A stretch of DNA of 64,000 nt from SHXR01 sp046160305 (GCA_046160305.1 JBJXGX010000305.1:1-64000); one strand, 5' to 3'; positions 1 through 8,454 are shown, counted from the first letter of the stretch. The notes: a model not told the origin generated them from the letters alone. Numbers and translations: made by a program.

Positions 1-4
1 ATCG

Positions 5-1003
5 TTACTTCACGATCCCTTTGCCTTTCAGGAAAGTATGGAATTCCCTCGCCTGATCGCCACCTGCTTTCGAACCGAAAGCAAGACCCCACGCACCCTG
101 GTTATAGGCATCGCGCGCGCGCTCGAATTTGTCTTGATCAATGGTGGTTTCCTTCATCCCCTTCTCGGCGAGCAGAACGAGTTCCTGGCGTAGACGCTCA
201 TCAAGGGCTTTTTGTCCGGCAAGCTCGGCTTTGCGACCTTCTTCCACGAATAGTGTCCGGTCAGCAGCATCCAGTTTGTTGAAGCGATCCACGTTCATGA
301 ACAGGAAGTGGTAGCTGGTACCCCAGCGCGGGCGGAGCATGAATTTCGCCTGTTCGTACCATTTGAAGTCAATGGCCCCGACGACCGGCCAAAGCACCCC
401 GTCGACCGAGCCGCGTTGCAACGCCGCGTACACCTCGCCGCCTTGCAAGGTCACGATCGTCGCACCGAGCTGATCGGTGAATCCCTTGTAGGTCGGGATG
501 CCACGGAGCTTGCGGCCGGTCAAATCGCCGCCCGGCTTCAATTCCTCTTTCAGCACCGCCTGGAACGTGCCGTTGCCCGCCATATTGCCGGGGACGATCG
601 CGAGCAGTTTCATGTTGTGCCGTTGATACTCGCGATCGAGGAAATCGTAGAGACCGTTCTTGCGCCAGCCGTCGGGGTCAGGTTCCAGGGAATAGATACC
701 CATCGACGCGGACGAGACGTTGATATGCCAGGGCTGCACCGTGAAGAGCATATCGAAGGCACCCTTTTGCACCGGTTGGAACTGCTCGGGTGCAGGCACG
801 ACCTCCGGGCCGCTTGCGCGAAACGTCAACTTGCCTTTGGCCGCGGCCTTCATCGACTCGACGAATTTGTCGAGGACGAGCGGCGTGGCGGGGTAGCGGC
901 CATCGAAGGTGTTGAGAACCTTGATTTCGCTCGACTGACCGAGCGCTGCGAAGGGCAGTGCCACGGCCGCGGCGACTACCAACGTACCAATGAAGCGCTT
1001 CAT
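5..1003 (-). CDS. TRAP transporter substrate-binding protein, DctP family
   Basis: A 332-residue periplasmic receptor of a TRAP transporter, which captures an organic acid and delivers it to a DctQ/DctM membrane pair. The N-terminus is a clear signal peptide (basic MKRF, hydrophobic core, AALGQ cleavage region), and the length is normal for DctP. Family-typical parts include GRKLRGIPTYKGF near residue 165, followed by the GGEVYAALQRGSVDG region common to these receptors. A strong GGAGGAG ribosome site precedes the ATG. It is divergent from the dehydrogenase at 1114. The matching permeases may be those at 4017-5863, but they lie on the other strand, so the pairing is inference. The ligand is unknown. 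Confidence 0.88.
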   Translation of the reverse strand: MKRFIGTLVVAAAVALPFAALGQSSEIKVLNTFDGRYPATPLVLDKFVESMKAAAKGKLTFRASGPEVVPAPEQFQPVQKGAFDMLFTVQPWHINVSSASMGIYSLEPDPDGWRKNGLYDFLDREYQRHNMKLLAIVPGNMAGNGTFQAVLKEELKPGGDLTGRKLRGIPTYKGFTDQLGATIVTLQGGEVYAALQRGSVDGVLWPVVGAIDFKWYEQAKFMLRPRWGTSYHFLFMNVDRFNKLDAADRTLFVEEGRKAELAGQKALDERLRQELVLLAEKGMKETTIDQDKFERARDAYNQGAWGLAFGSKAGGDQAREFHTFLKGKGIVK

Positions 1004-1113
1004 CGTTTCTCCTCCAGTGTTTTGACCGGCCGAACTATACCGCCGTCGTGTCCGACCGGCAGGCAGATCGTGGTTCGCATATTATTGCTGACCAATAAAC
1101 GGAGGAGACAACC

Positions 1114-1911
1114 ATGACGAAGGTCGGCTTCATAGGACTCGGTACACAAGGCAAGTACCTGGCGGTCAATCTCGCCACTGCGGGATACGATCTGATGGTG
1201 TTCGATGTGCGCGCCGAGCCGCTCGAGGAATTGCGCAAGGCTGGCGCCAGGATCGCGACCAGCAATCGCGACGTCGGCAAGCACGCCGAGATCATCGAAG
1301 TGTGCGTGTTGAACGACGAGCAGACCGAAGCGGTCGTGCTCGCCGATGATGGCGTACTGGCGGGTGCGGCGCGTGGCTCCCTCATCGTCATTCATGGCAC
1401 CGTCAGTCCGAAGCTGATCACGCGCCTTGCCGCCGCAACCGCCGCGAAGGGCGTCGAATTGATCGACGTGCCGGTGAGCGGCAGCGAGGGCGGTGCGAAA
1501 TCGAAGACCATGTCGTACATGGCGGGTGGTACCGCGGCACAACTTGCACGTTGCCGGCCGCTATTCGAAACGTCGGGGCAGAAGATCACCCATTGCGGTC
1601 CGCTCGGCACCGGGATTCGGGCCAAAATCGCCCACCAGATCATCATCAGCATCAACATGCTCGCCGCCTACGAAGGGATGCGCGTCGGGCGCGAGGCGGG
1701 CGTTTCCGCCGAGGTGCTGGAGAAGGTAATGACCGAAGGCCATGCCCAGAGCAGGATTGCCGACAACTGGTTTCGCCTGAAGTTGCGGCCACACGCCACC
1801 GGGGTTTTTTTCAAGGACCTCGAGGTCTCGTTGAAATTCGCGCATGAGCTCGGCATTGCATTGCCCGGTGCCGCGCTGACGCAGCAATTGCTGGATACCG
1901 TCGTTCCATAG
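1114..1911 (+). CDS. NAD(P)-dependent oxidoreductase, 3-hydroxyisobutyrate dehydrogenase family
   Basis: A 265-residue beta-hydroxyacid dehydrogenase expected to oxidise a short hydroxy acid with NAD(P). The Rossmann motif GFIGLGTQGKYLAVNL is at residues 5-20. The substrate loop DVPVSGSEGGAKSKT is near residue 115, and the catalytic lysine is expected in the segment GTGIRAKIAHQI. The protein is about 25 residues shorter than usual family members. Its TAG stop coincides with the left end of a dispersed 32-bp palindrome, so the C-terminus may have been cut by that element (inference). It lies divergent to the DctP gene, about 180 bp before a Rieske dioxygenase. Substrate unknown. Confidence 0.85.
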   Translation: MTKVGFIGLGTQGKYLAVNLATAGYDLMVFDVRAEPLEELRKAGARIATSNRDVGKHAEIIEVCVLNDEQTEAVVLADDGVLAGAARGSLIVIHGTVSPKLITRLAAATAAKGVELIDVPVSGSEGGAKSKTMSYMAGGTAAQLARCRPLFETSGQKITHCGPLGTGIRAKIAHQIIISINMLAAYEGMRVGREAGVSAEVLEKVMTEGHAQSRIADNWFRLKLRPHATGVFFKDLEVSLKFAHELGIALPGAALTQQLLDTVVP

Positions 1912-1941
1912 GAATCTGCGGCGCGGACGGTGCAGATTCCT
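1910..1941. repeat. 32-bp dispersed palindrome, copy 1
   Basis: Arms AGGAATCTGC and its exact reverse complement enclose a 12-base centre that has diverged from the other copies. It overlaps the stop codon of the dehydrogenase gene and is followed by GATGG, as in copies 3 and 4. It could act as a transcript-end hairpin. Confidence 0.8.
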
Positions 1942-2048
1942 GATGGCTGTAGCTCAACTTTCGTGGTTAATATGAGCGCCGCGGAGGCCCGATGGAAATC
2001 ATCAAGCGCCGCGGCAGATGAATCAATTGAACAATCGCCTCTACTTTC

Positions 2049-2080
2049 AGCAATCTGCGCGGTTCGCCGCGCAGATTGCT
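2049..2080. repeat. 32-bp dispersed palindrome, copy 2
   Basis: A perfect 14-bp inverted repeat with a TTCG tetraloop. The arm is AGCAATCTGCGCGG, which differs by one base from copies 3 and 4. It ends 11 bases before the ATG of the Rieske dioxygenase gene and directly abuts its AGGGG ribosome site, so the hairpin could affect mRNA stability or translation of that gene. Confidence 0.85.
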
Positions 2081-2091
2081 AGGGGATCGCC

Positions 2092-3414
2092 ATGAGTATC
2101 CTTACCGGCACCGCAAAATCGTTGGTTGATATGCAGGCGGGCGAGATCAGCCGCGAGCTGTTCGTCAATGCCGACCTTTATCAGAAGGAACAGGCGCAGG
2201 TCTTCGCGCGCGCCTGGCTCTTCGTGGGCCACGAGAGTCAGGTCCCCCTGGCGGGCGATTACATCGTCTCGAAGATGGGCGAGGAATCGGTCATTCTGGC
2301 GCGCGACCATCACGACAAGCTGAACGTGTTCCTCAACACCTGCAAGCATCGCGGCATGAAGGTCTGTCGCTATGATGAGGGCAGCACGCGCCATTTCACC
2401 TGCCCCTATCACGGCTGGACGTACGACCTGGACGGCACGCTGCTCAATGTGGCCGATTTCGAGAACGCGTATCAACCGCCATTCGATCGGCAGGAGTGGG
2501 GCCTGCACCGCGTCGCGCAACTCGCCAACTTCCGGGGCTTCATCTTCGCGACCTGGGATAAAAACGCGCCCTCGTTCGATGATTATCTTGGCGAAGCGAA
2601 GTTCGGCCTCGAGGTTGCGGTCTCTCCCTGGGATGGCGGTGATGGTGAGACGGAACTCCTTGGCAGCACGCAGCGCTGGCTGATTCCATCCAACTGGAAA
2701 CTGGTGGCCGAGAATTTCTCGGGCGATGTCGCCCACGATGTCAGCCATCGATCGGTCGATATGACCGGCATCGGCCCGCGCGCCGGTGCCGGGCGGCGCG
2801 ACGATCCGGGTCGCTTCACCTTGGCCGGCTATCCGGGTGGTCATGGCATCAACTTCGGCATGATCGATGTCACCAAGCCGCGCAACGACTACTCGGCCTC
2901 GCCCGCAACGGCTGCGTACTTTCGTCAATGCTGGGAAAAGCGGATCGCGCGTTTTGGTGAGGCCGCGGGGCCGGGTCCGATCGTGGGTACGATCTTCCCG
3001 AACATGTCGTTCCATGGTCAGCAGCCGCGAACGATTCTGGTGGCGCATCCACGCGGCCCGCTGCACACCGAAATGTGGCGCGTGTACTTCGTGGACAAGG
3101 ACGCGCCGCCTGAGGTGAAGGAGTATCTGCGCTCGTACTACATCCGTTACTCCGGTCCGGCGGGGCTCACCGAGCAGGACGACATGGAGAACTGGTACTA
3201 CGCCACCGCCGCAAGCCAAGGTGTGATTGCCCGGCAATTTCCCTATAACTATAAAGCGGGCCTGGGTGTTGCCACCACGCATCGGCTCGTGCCCGGCGTG
3301 ATTACGCAGCAACCGGCGACGAGCGAACAGAATCCGCGCAACCTGTATTGGCGCTGGGCGGAATACATGGATGCATCGAGCTGGGCCGAACTCAATCCGC
3401 AAGGGGGACGGTAA
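2092..3414 (+). CDS. Rieske [2Fe-2S] aromatic ring-hydroxylating dioxygenase, alpha subunit
   Basis: A 440-residue catalytic subunit of a two-component-type ring-hydroxylating dioxygenase, which adds O2 to an aromatic substrate. The Rieske ligands are C84-x-H86 and C104-x2-H107. The mononuclear iron site fits D212-x2-H215-x3-H219 in a segment starting NWKLVAENF. A beta subunit starts directly after the stop codon, which supports an alpha3beta3 enzyme of the biphenyl/benzoate type. No ferredoxin or reductase gene is nearby, so electron donors must be encoded elsewhere. TRAP permeases downstream probably import the substrate or a related acid. The substrate cannot be read from the sequence. Confidence 0.9.
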   Translation: MSILTGTAKSLVDMQAGEISRELFVNADLYQKEQAQVFARAWLFVGHESQVPLAGDYIVSKMGEESVILARDHHDKLNVFLNTCKHRGMKVCRYDEGSTRHFTCPYHGWTYDLDGTLLNVADFENAYQPPFDRQEWGLHRVAQLANFRGFIFATWDKNAPSFDDYLGEAKFGLEVAVSPWDGGDGETELLGSTQRWLIPSNWKLVAENFSGDVAHDVSHRSVDMTGIGPRAGAGRRDDPGRFTLAGYPGGHGINFGMIDVTKPRNDYSASPATAAYFRQCWEKRIARFGEAAGPGPIVGTIFPNMSFHGQQPRTILVAHPRGPLHTEMWRVYFVDKDAPPEVKEYLRSYYIRYSGPAGLTEQDDMENWYYATAASQGVIARQFPYNYKAGLGVATTHRLVPGVITQQPATSEQNPRNLYWRWAEYMDASSWAELNPQGGR

Positions 3415-3969
3415 ATGGCAAGTGATCCGGTGCTTTCACAGTCGCGGATTGTCTATCTCAGCCTGATGCGTGAGATCGAGGATTTTCTGTACTACGAAGC
3501 CGATCTGCTCGACGCGCGTGAATTCGAGAAGTGGCTCGGTCTGATGACCGATGACGTGCGCTATTGGATGCCGATCAGGAAGAACCTGCCGTTCGCCGAG
3601 CGCCATCGCGACATCACCACCGAAGATGATATCGCCTGGATCAACGATGACAAGTCGACCTTGGAGAAGCGCGTGCGACAGATCATGACCGGCATCCACT
3701 GGGCCGAGGAGCCGATGTCGCGCGTCTCGCATGTCGTGACCAACATCCGGCTGGCCGAGCCCGCTGACCTTGTCGGCGAGGGATCGATCGCGCTGGTGAG
3801 CTCACGTTTCGTTGTACATCGCAACCGACTCGAGACCGAGACCGACTTCTTCGTGGGCCGGCGCGAAGACACGCTGCGCCGCGTGGGAAGCGCGCTGCGC
3901 ATCGCACGGCGCAAGATCATCATCGACCAAAGCGTGCTCCTCGCGAAGAATCTTACGATCTTCATCTGA
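3415..3969 (+). CDS. Aromatic ring-hydroxylating dioxygenase, beta subunit
   Basis: A 184-residue small subunit of the SnoaL-like fold, with the typical opening REIEDFLYYEADLLDAREF and the DDVRYWMPI strand. The ATG follows the alpha subunit TAA with no gap, so the two are translated together. The beta subunit is structural and supports the alpha-subunit hexamer. Length and order match class III-type ring-hydroxylating oxygenases. Confidence 0.9.
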   Translation: MASDPVLSQSRIVYLSLMREIEDFLYYEADLLDAREFEKWLGLMTDDVRYWMPIRKNLPFAERHRDITTEDDIAWINDDKSTLEKRVRQIMTGIHWAEEPMSRVSHVVTNIRLAEPADLVGEGSIALVSSRFVVHRNRLETETDFFVGRREDTLRRVGSALRIARRKIIIDQSVLLAKNLTIFI

Positions 3970-4016
3970 TTGGTGGATCGAGTGAGCATCGCACTGTGGC
4001 TGTCGCGAAGTAACCG

Positions 4017-4556
4017 GTGAAGCCGATCGCGCGGGCGTTGCGGGCCCTGCACGACTACGCGACCGACATCAGCTACATCCTCTCGGCGATTACGATCACC
4101 CTGATGGGCGCGGTCTACTGCATGGAGGTCGTGCTCCGCTACTTCTTCAATTCACCGACCCGGTGGTCGACCGAAACCGTCGCGAACCTGATGCTCGTGA
4201 CGATCTTTCTCGCGCTCCCGCATGCCGTGCGAAGCCTGAATCATGTCGCGGTGACCCTGATTCTCGATTTTTACCCGGCGCACACCCGACTCATCAACGG
4301 GATCATGAATGTCGCCGGGCTCGCGCTGTGCGGCTTCGTGGCCTACCTGAGCTGGGGCGAGAATCTGCGCCAGTTCATGGGGTCGGTCGAGACGGTGGCG
4401 AATTTCCCGATACCGAAGTGGTGGACATCGATGTGGATCACCTACGGCTTCGGCAGCTCGGCCCTCTGGTATCTGCGTCTCTTGTTCGAGCCTGGGCCGG
4501 TGCGCCCGCGCATGGCGATCATCCGGCCCACCACCGGCCAGGGAGCGACGCAATGA
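4017..4556 (+). CDS. TRAP transporter small permease, DctQ family
   Basis: A 179-residue inner-membrane protein with four predicted membrane segments. It has the DctQ signature of an early helix (ILSAITITLMGAVYCMEVVLRY) and the WSTETVANLMLV segment. It starts with GTG, 47 bases after the dioxygenase beta stop, and overlaps the large permease by four bases (ATGA). It is the small membrane partner of the DctM protein downstream. Its receptor may be the divergent DctP at the left edge. Confidence 0.85.
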   Translation: MKPIARALRALHDYATDISYILSAITITLMGAVYCMEVVLRYFFNSPTRWSTETVANLMLVTIFLALPHAVRSLNHVAVTLILDFYPAHTRLINGIMNVAGLALCGFVAYLSWGENLRQFMGSVETVANFPIPKWWTSMWITYGFGSSALWYLRLLFEPGPVRPRMAIIRPTTGQGATQ

Positions 4557-5863
4557 CCTGGTGGGCCACCTTGCTCCTGTTCCTTGGACTGTTGATCGGT
4601 TTTTTCCTGACCGGATTGCCGGTGTATCTGTGTTTCATCCTGATCGTCGGCGGCGCCGTGATCGTTTTTTTCGGATCGGCCGGTTTCGGGATGTTCGTCA
4701 ACAGCCTCTATTCGACCGCGACCACGGAGGCACTCACCACGGTGCCGCTGTTCGTGTTGATGGGCGAGATATTGATGCGGTCCGGCTCGGTCGAACTGCT
4801 CTTCGCATCGGTCGACAAGCTGATCGGCCGGGTCCGCGGCCGGCAATATCACGTAACGCTGGCCTTGTCGGCGATCATCGGCGCACCGGCCGGATCGGGC
4901 ATCGCCATCGCGGCGATGCTTGGCCGCTCGGTGATGCGCCCGATGTTGAAGCGCGGCTACGATCCGGAGCTCACCTCAGGGGTCATCATGGGTGGGGCGC
5001 TGCTCGCCCCGATCATTCCGCCCTCGGTGCTCGCGATCATCATCGGCACACTCGCCGATGTTTCGATCTCCGACCTGTTGCTGGCGGGCATCGTTCCCGG
5101 GCTCGTTCTGACCGCGATGTATGTCGGCGCGGTGTTCTGGAAGATCAGCCGCAATCCCGCGCTCGCCCCGATTGAGGAATACATCCCGCCAAAACCCGGC
5201 GAGCGGCTGCGTGCGTTGCTCGATCTGATCCCGTTCAGCCTGATCATTGTCCTGTCGATCGGGCTCATCATGTTCGATTTCGCGACGCCCTCGGAGTCTG
5301 CCGCGCTCGGCGTGCTCGCCGCGCTTGCCGATGCCGCATGGCGCCGCACGCTGTCGGTGCGGATGTTCCTCGAATCGGCCGGGGAATCGGCGGCGTTGTC
5401 GGCAGTGGTGCTGATCATCATGGCGAGCGCGGTCCTGTTCGGGCAGGTGCTTGCCTACACCGGTGCGGTGCAGGAACTCGGCAAGATCGCCACCGATCTC
5501 CAGGTAAATCGGTGGGTGATGTTCTTCATCATGATGCTCGTGCCGTTCATTCTTTGCATGTTCGTCGATCAGATCGGGTTGATGCTGGTGTTGATCCCGA
5601 TCTACGAGCCGATCATCAAGGCCATGCAGTTCGACCCGGTGTGGTTCTACATGCAGTTCCTGATCAACATGGTCGTGGGCGCGATCACGCCGCCCTTTGG
5701 CTACATCATCTTCGCGCTGAAGGCGGCCGTGCCGGAGATCCCGCTCACCTTGCATTACCGCGCCGCGTGGCTGTTCGTGTGGATCACGCTCGGCGGGATG
5801 GTGGTGTTTGCGTTATTCCCGGAGCTCGTGACCGGGTTGCCGAAGATGCTGAAGTCGAAGTAG
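4553..5863 (+). CDS. TRAP transporter large permease, DctM family
   Basis: A 436-residue inner-membrane protein, about twelve membrane segments, that forms the Na+-driven channel of a TRAP system. Conserved parts include SAIIGAPAGSG near residue 108, GGALLAPIIPPSVLAIIIG in the first half, and the C-terminal ITPPFGYIIFALK. The start is the ATG in the ATGA overlap with dctQ; the upstream open frame in the same phase lies inside dctQ and is not coding. A GC-rich hairpin follows 13 bases after the stop. Confidence 0.9.
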   Translation: MTWWATLLLFLGLLIGFFLTGLPVYLCFILIVGGAVIVFFGSAGFGMFVNSLYSTATTEALTTVPLFVLMGEILMRSGSVELLFASVDKLIGRVRGRQYHVTLALSAIIGAPAGSGIAIAAMLGRSVMRPMLKRGYDPELTSGVIMGGALLAPIIPPSVLAIIIGTLADVSISDLLLAGIVPGLVLTAMYVGAVFWKISRNPALAPIEEYIPPKPGERLRALLDLIPFSLIIVLSIGLIMFDFATPSESAALGVLAALADAAWRRTLSVRMFLESAGESAALSAVVLIIMASAVLFGQVLAYTGAVQELGKIATDLQVNRWVMFFIMMLVPFILCMFVDQIGLMLVLIPIYEPIIKAMQFDPVWFYMQFLINMVVGAITPPFGYIIFALKAAVPEIPLTLHYRAAWLFVWITLGGMVVFALFPELVTGLPKMLKSK

Positions 5864-5876
5864 GTTCGTCGCAACC

Positions 5877-5904
5877 GCAAGCGGCGCCCGCGGGCTCCGC
5901 TTGC
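5877..5904. terminator. GC-rich hairpin between convergent genes
   Basis: Arms GCAAGCGG and CCGCTTGC enclose an inner GCCC/GGGC pair, with one mismatch between the two stems. It lies between the dctM stop and the convergent small exported protein gene. There is no T tract, so it may stop or stabilise transcripts from both sides rather than act as a classical terminator. Confidence 0.45.
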
Positions 5905-5920
5905 GCGCCGGCCCATCGCC

Positions 5921-6136
5921 TTACATCGGGCTGTAGTCGGTGAGGTACCGGTAGTCTTGCTGCCTGTTCTCGTTCGCCGCCGGCGTCACGAAGCTGGTCG
6001 ATCCGACGGGAAATTTGAACCCGCCAAACTCGATGGGCTTGGGCTGCAACTCGGGTTGCGCTTCGTTCGCGAAGCCCGCGGTGCCAAGGCCCAACAGCGA
6101 GAGTGAGATAAGAACGGTGAGTGCATTGCGTTTAAT
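5921..6136 (-). CDS. Small exported protein, apparent ATT start
   Basis: A 71-residue protein with a convincing signal peptide (KRNALTVLISLSLLGLG, then TAGFANEA), followed by a short hydrophilic mature part ending YRYLTDYSPM. I do not recognise a family. A consensus AAGGAG sits seven bases before an ATT codon that exactly fits the start of the signal peptide. The only in-frame ATG lies 105 bases further upstream and would add an unlikely N-terminus. Either ATT is a rare start codon or an ATG has mutated. The region upstream is related to that of the cytochrome gene at 42261. Confidence 0.5.
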   Translation of the reverse strand: MKRNALTVLISLSLLGLGTAGFANEAQPELQPKPIEFGGFKFPVGSTSFVTPAANENRQQDYRYLTDYSPM

Positions 6137-6204
6137 GGTGTGACTCCTTGATGAAATTGCTGGCGCAGGGAAAGGGATCCGAGGCGGCGCAAGCTCTCGC
6201 CCTA

Positions 6205-6224
6205 CGGAATTCAGGAATTCGATC
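6205..6224. repeat. Short GAATTC-type palindrome, copy A
   Basis: The sequence GAATTCAGGAATTCGAT nearly matches GAATTCAAGAATTCGAT at 41158, and a decayed form lies at 16112. All are intergenic. This may be a small dispersed repeat. Confidence 0.3.
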
Positions 6225-6242
6225 GCGGCGGAGGCTGTCAAT

Positions 6243-6320
6243 CCATGACCAGAAGCTTAACGATGGCGCATGGCCGTGGTTCTTAAGTCTCGCTTAGGGG
6301 AAACCTAAATCATTCATAAG
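6243..6320 (-). promoter_or_regulatory. Shared upstream element, copy 1
   Basis: Read on the gene strand, this holds CTTATGAATGATTTAG, then CTA, then ACTTAAG, then TGGTCATGG. The spacing of every block is identical to that at 42159-42236 (7, 6 and 31 bases between blocks). It lies 106 bases before the small exported protein gene. It is probably a regulator-controlled promoter shared with the cytochrome gene at 42261. Confidence 0.55.
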
Positions 6321-6820
6321 GGATGCGCTCCTCGCGCGAACCCTTGAGACGCGGCGATCGATTGCAGCTCGAAGGGGCGATTGACCACCAGGCGGACGCG
6401 CCCGCGCGCAATTTTCTCAAGGCGGATGTGCTCCGAGCGGTCGATGAGACGGCACGTCAAGAGGACCAGGCGTGCCTCGAGATTGTCGGAGAGATCCGGG
6501 AGCGGAATATTCGGGTGAAGACGCAATTCCCGGTTGGAAAAATCGGTTCGACCTTCCTTGCTGTAGCGATTCATCAATTGCCAGAGGATGGAGCCCGCCA
6601 CGCCTTTGATGAGATAGTCATCATGCCAGGGTGCCCTTGATCCGGTATCACTCGTAGGTGGTGGTGGTTTCCACCATGAGTGAAAGGACGGCCTGCAAAT
6701 CGTTCAGTTGGCTTAAGTAAGTGCCGTTCGGTTCATGCCGCAGTGCTCGAAATGGCCTCGAGCGTCACCCTACCGGTGGCATTCTCCAAATCAGAAATGG
6801 TTTCGTCAGAGCGTTGCGCG
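6314..6820 (-). pseudogene. Decayed gene, conserved C-terminal domain in three frames
   Basis: A readable C-terminal segment, DDYLIKGVAGSILWQLMNRY followed by a polar region with SNRELRLHPNIPLPDL, runs to 6314. It has no start and is preceded in-frame by a stop near 6704. Earlier parts appear in other frames: GTYLSQLNDLQAVLSLMVE before a stop, and TGRVTLEAISSTA before that. Taken together they look like one protein broken by several frameshifts and stops. I recognise it only as a conserved proteobacterial sequence and cannot name the family. Confidence 0.5.
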
Positions 6821-6867
6821 GGCGCGCTGGACAAGGCACGCACCGGCGCAATTGCCCCGGCCCATCG

Positions 6868-7466
6868 CTACGCCGCAACCTCCAACGCGCCACTTTCGCG
6901 CAAGGCCTTCGGCGTGCGGACCACGACCGTTCCGGCTTCGACGTTGTAGTAACGCCGCGTCGGCGTGTACTGGCGGCCGATGATGGTCATCACGAAGGTC
7001 GGGTCACCCGGCGATGCAGTGAAGCCATGGATGTCCGAGGGCGGCACGACCAATGCCACTTCGCCTGGGCCGTAGATTCGGTGTTCGATCGCGCGAAGAT
7101 CCGCATGTCCCGACACGTTGCCATCATCGGTGCGCTCGTAGGTGGTGTGGGTGAATCGGCCGCTGCACACGATGAGCGCTTCCCAGATGCCGCGATCGTG
7201 CGGTGGAATTTTCTTGCCGTGCGGCAGTTCGTCCAGCGTGATCTGCAAGAGACCGTCGTAGAAGAGGTACTTCGAGTTCGTGATGGGGTTGCCTTCGCGT
7301 TTCACGCCAAGTGAATGAAGATCGGCGTGGTGCGCAATGCCTCGGTGGCCCGCGACAGTCCGCTCCGCAGGCGCCCCGCATCATGATTGTCTTCGTACTG
7401 GTCGAGCACGGCCATCAACGCCTTGGCGCAGTCCCGGATCGTCGTATCAACACCTTGCTCTAACAT
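6868..7466 (-). pseudogene. Cysteine-dioxygenase-like cupin, split by a frameshift
   Basis: The 3' part (6868-7305) encodes 145 residues of a cupin, including LLQITLDELPHGKKIPPHDR and ALIVCSGRFTHTTYE, typical of small metal-dependent dioxygenase-like enzymes. The missing N-terminus is present in another frame: 54 residues from ATG 7466 (LEQGVDTTIRDCAKALMAVL and on to TTPIFIHLA) that stop at 7302. Restoring one G near 7306 would give HLGVKREGN and one protein of about 200 residues. It is therefore a one-base deletion, either a true frameshift mutation or a sequence error. The Bug receptor gene lies 20 bases upstream in the same direction. Confidence 0.6.
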
Positions 7467-7485
7467 CATGGTCTCCCCGGTCAGG

Positions 7486-8454
7486 TCAATCCGGTTTGTA
7501 GCCGATCTCTTTGGCTACGCTGGTGTAGAGCTTGGCGATATCGGCGAAGCCTTTGGCGGCGATGTCAGGTCCTTCGTTCGCGACCTCGATGCCGATGCGC
7601 CCCAACTGTGCTTTGACCTCGGGCAGAGCGAGTGCGCCGGACGCCGCAGCCTGCAATTTTGCCAACACCGGTTGCGGTACGCCGACCGGCGCATGGATCG
7701 AAAACTTCTGGCCACCGATCTGGGGATAACCGAGCTCCTTGAACGTTGGCGTGTCAGGGAGGTCGGCATAACGCCGGTCACCCGTTACCGCAAGAATGCG
7801 GAATTTGTCGCCAAGTGAAGCGTACTGCGCGTCCGAGAAAATCCCGACGTGGACATCGGCGGTCCGTAGCGCCGTCACATAAGGACCGACCGTGGGATAG
7901 TTGATGTACACGGCCTCGATGCTGTGACTGCGCAGAACAATCTCCGTCGGCAGACGCGAGATCGGCGCCGAAGCACCGTGATTCAGCTTGCCGGGATTGG
8001 CTTTGGCATAGGCAATCAACTCATTGAAATTCTTCCAGGGCAACTGCGGCGCGGAACCAAAGAGCAAGCGCGATTCTCCGACGCCAACGAAAGGCGGCAG
8101 ATCTTTCAACGGATCAAAGCGGATTTCCCGCACCGTGAGCGGAAGCAGCGCGAGGCTGTTGGTGGAGGCGACCGCGAGGATGTACCCGTCCTTGGGCACC
8201 TGATTCGCGACATAATCGAAGCCGATCAGATTGGCACCGCCGGGCCGGTTCTCGACGACGATGGCCTGACCCAGGATCTTCGCCATTTCGGGTGCCATGA
8301 CCCGGCCAACGATGTCGACGCTCGATCCGGGCGTGCTTGGCACGATGAAGCGGATCGGCTTCGTGGGGAAGTCCTGCGCGAAGGAAGACGATACGCCGAG
8401 CAGGATCAACGCAGCGATTTGAAGCCAATGCATCCGGACGCTCCAGAGACCCAT
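7486..8454 (-). CDS. Tripartite tricarboxylate transporter receptor, Bug family
   Basis: A 322-residue periplasmic receptor of the TctC/Bug fold. The signal peptide ends at SSFAQ, and the mature start is DFPTKPIRFIVP. The hallmarks VVENRPGGANLIG and PKDGYILA are present. The usual PYKG loop is replaced by INYPTVGP, so the ligand pocket is atypical. An inner ATG at 8433 is an alternative start that still leaves the full signal peptide. It probably shares a transcript with the frameshifted cupin gene that follows. Ligand unknown. Confidence 0.88.
   Translation of the reverse strand: MGLWSVRMHWLQIAALILLGVSSSFAQDFPTKPIRFIVPSTPGSSVDIVGRVMAPEMAKILGQAIVVENRPGGANLIGFDYVANQVPKDGYILAVASTNSLALLPLTVREIRFDPLKDLPPFVGVGESRLLFGSAPQLPWKNFNELIAYAKANPGKLNHGASAPISRLPTEIVLRSHSIEAVYINYPTVGPYVTALRTADVHVGIFSDAQYASLGDKFRILAVTGDRRYADLPDTPTFKELGYPQIGGQKFSIHAPVGVPQPVLAKLQAAASGALALPEVKAQLGRIGIEVANEGPDIAAKGFADIAKLYTSVAKEIGYKPD

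Noticed and set aside
2047..3402. Long minus-strand open frame (451 codons) over the Rieske dioxygenase
   Set aside because: It is antisense to a clear oxygenase gene, is rich in Arg, His and Asp, and has no domain features; it results from high GC codon bias.
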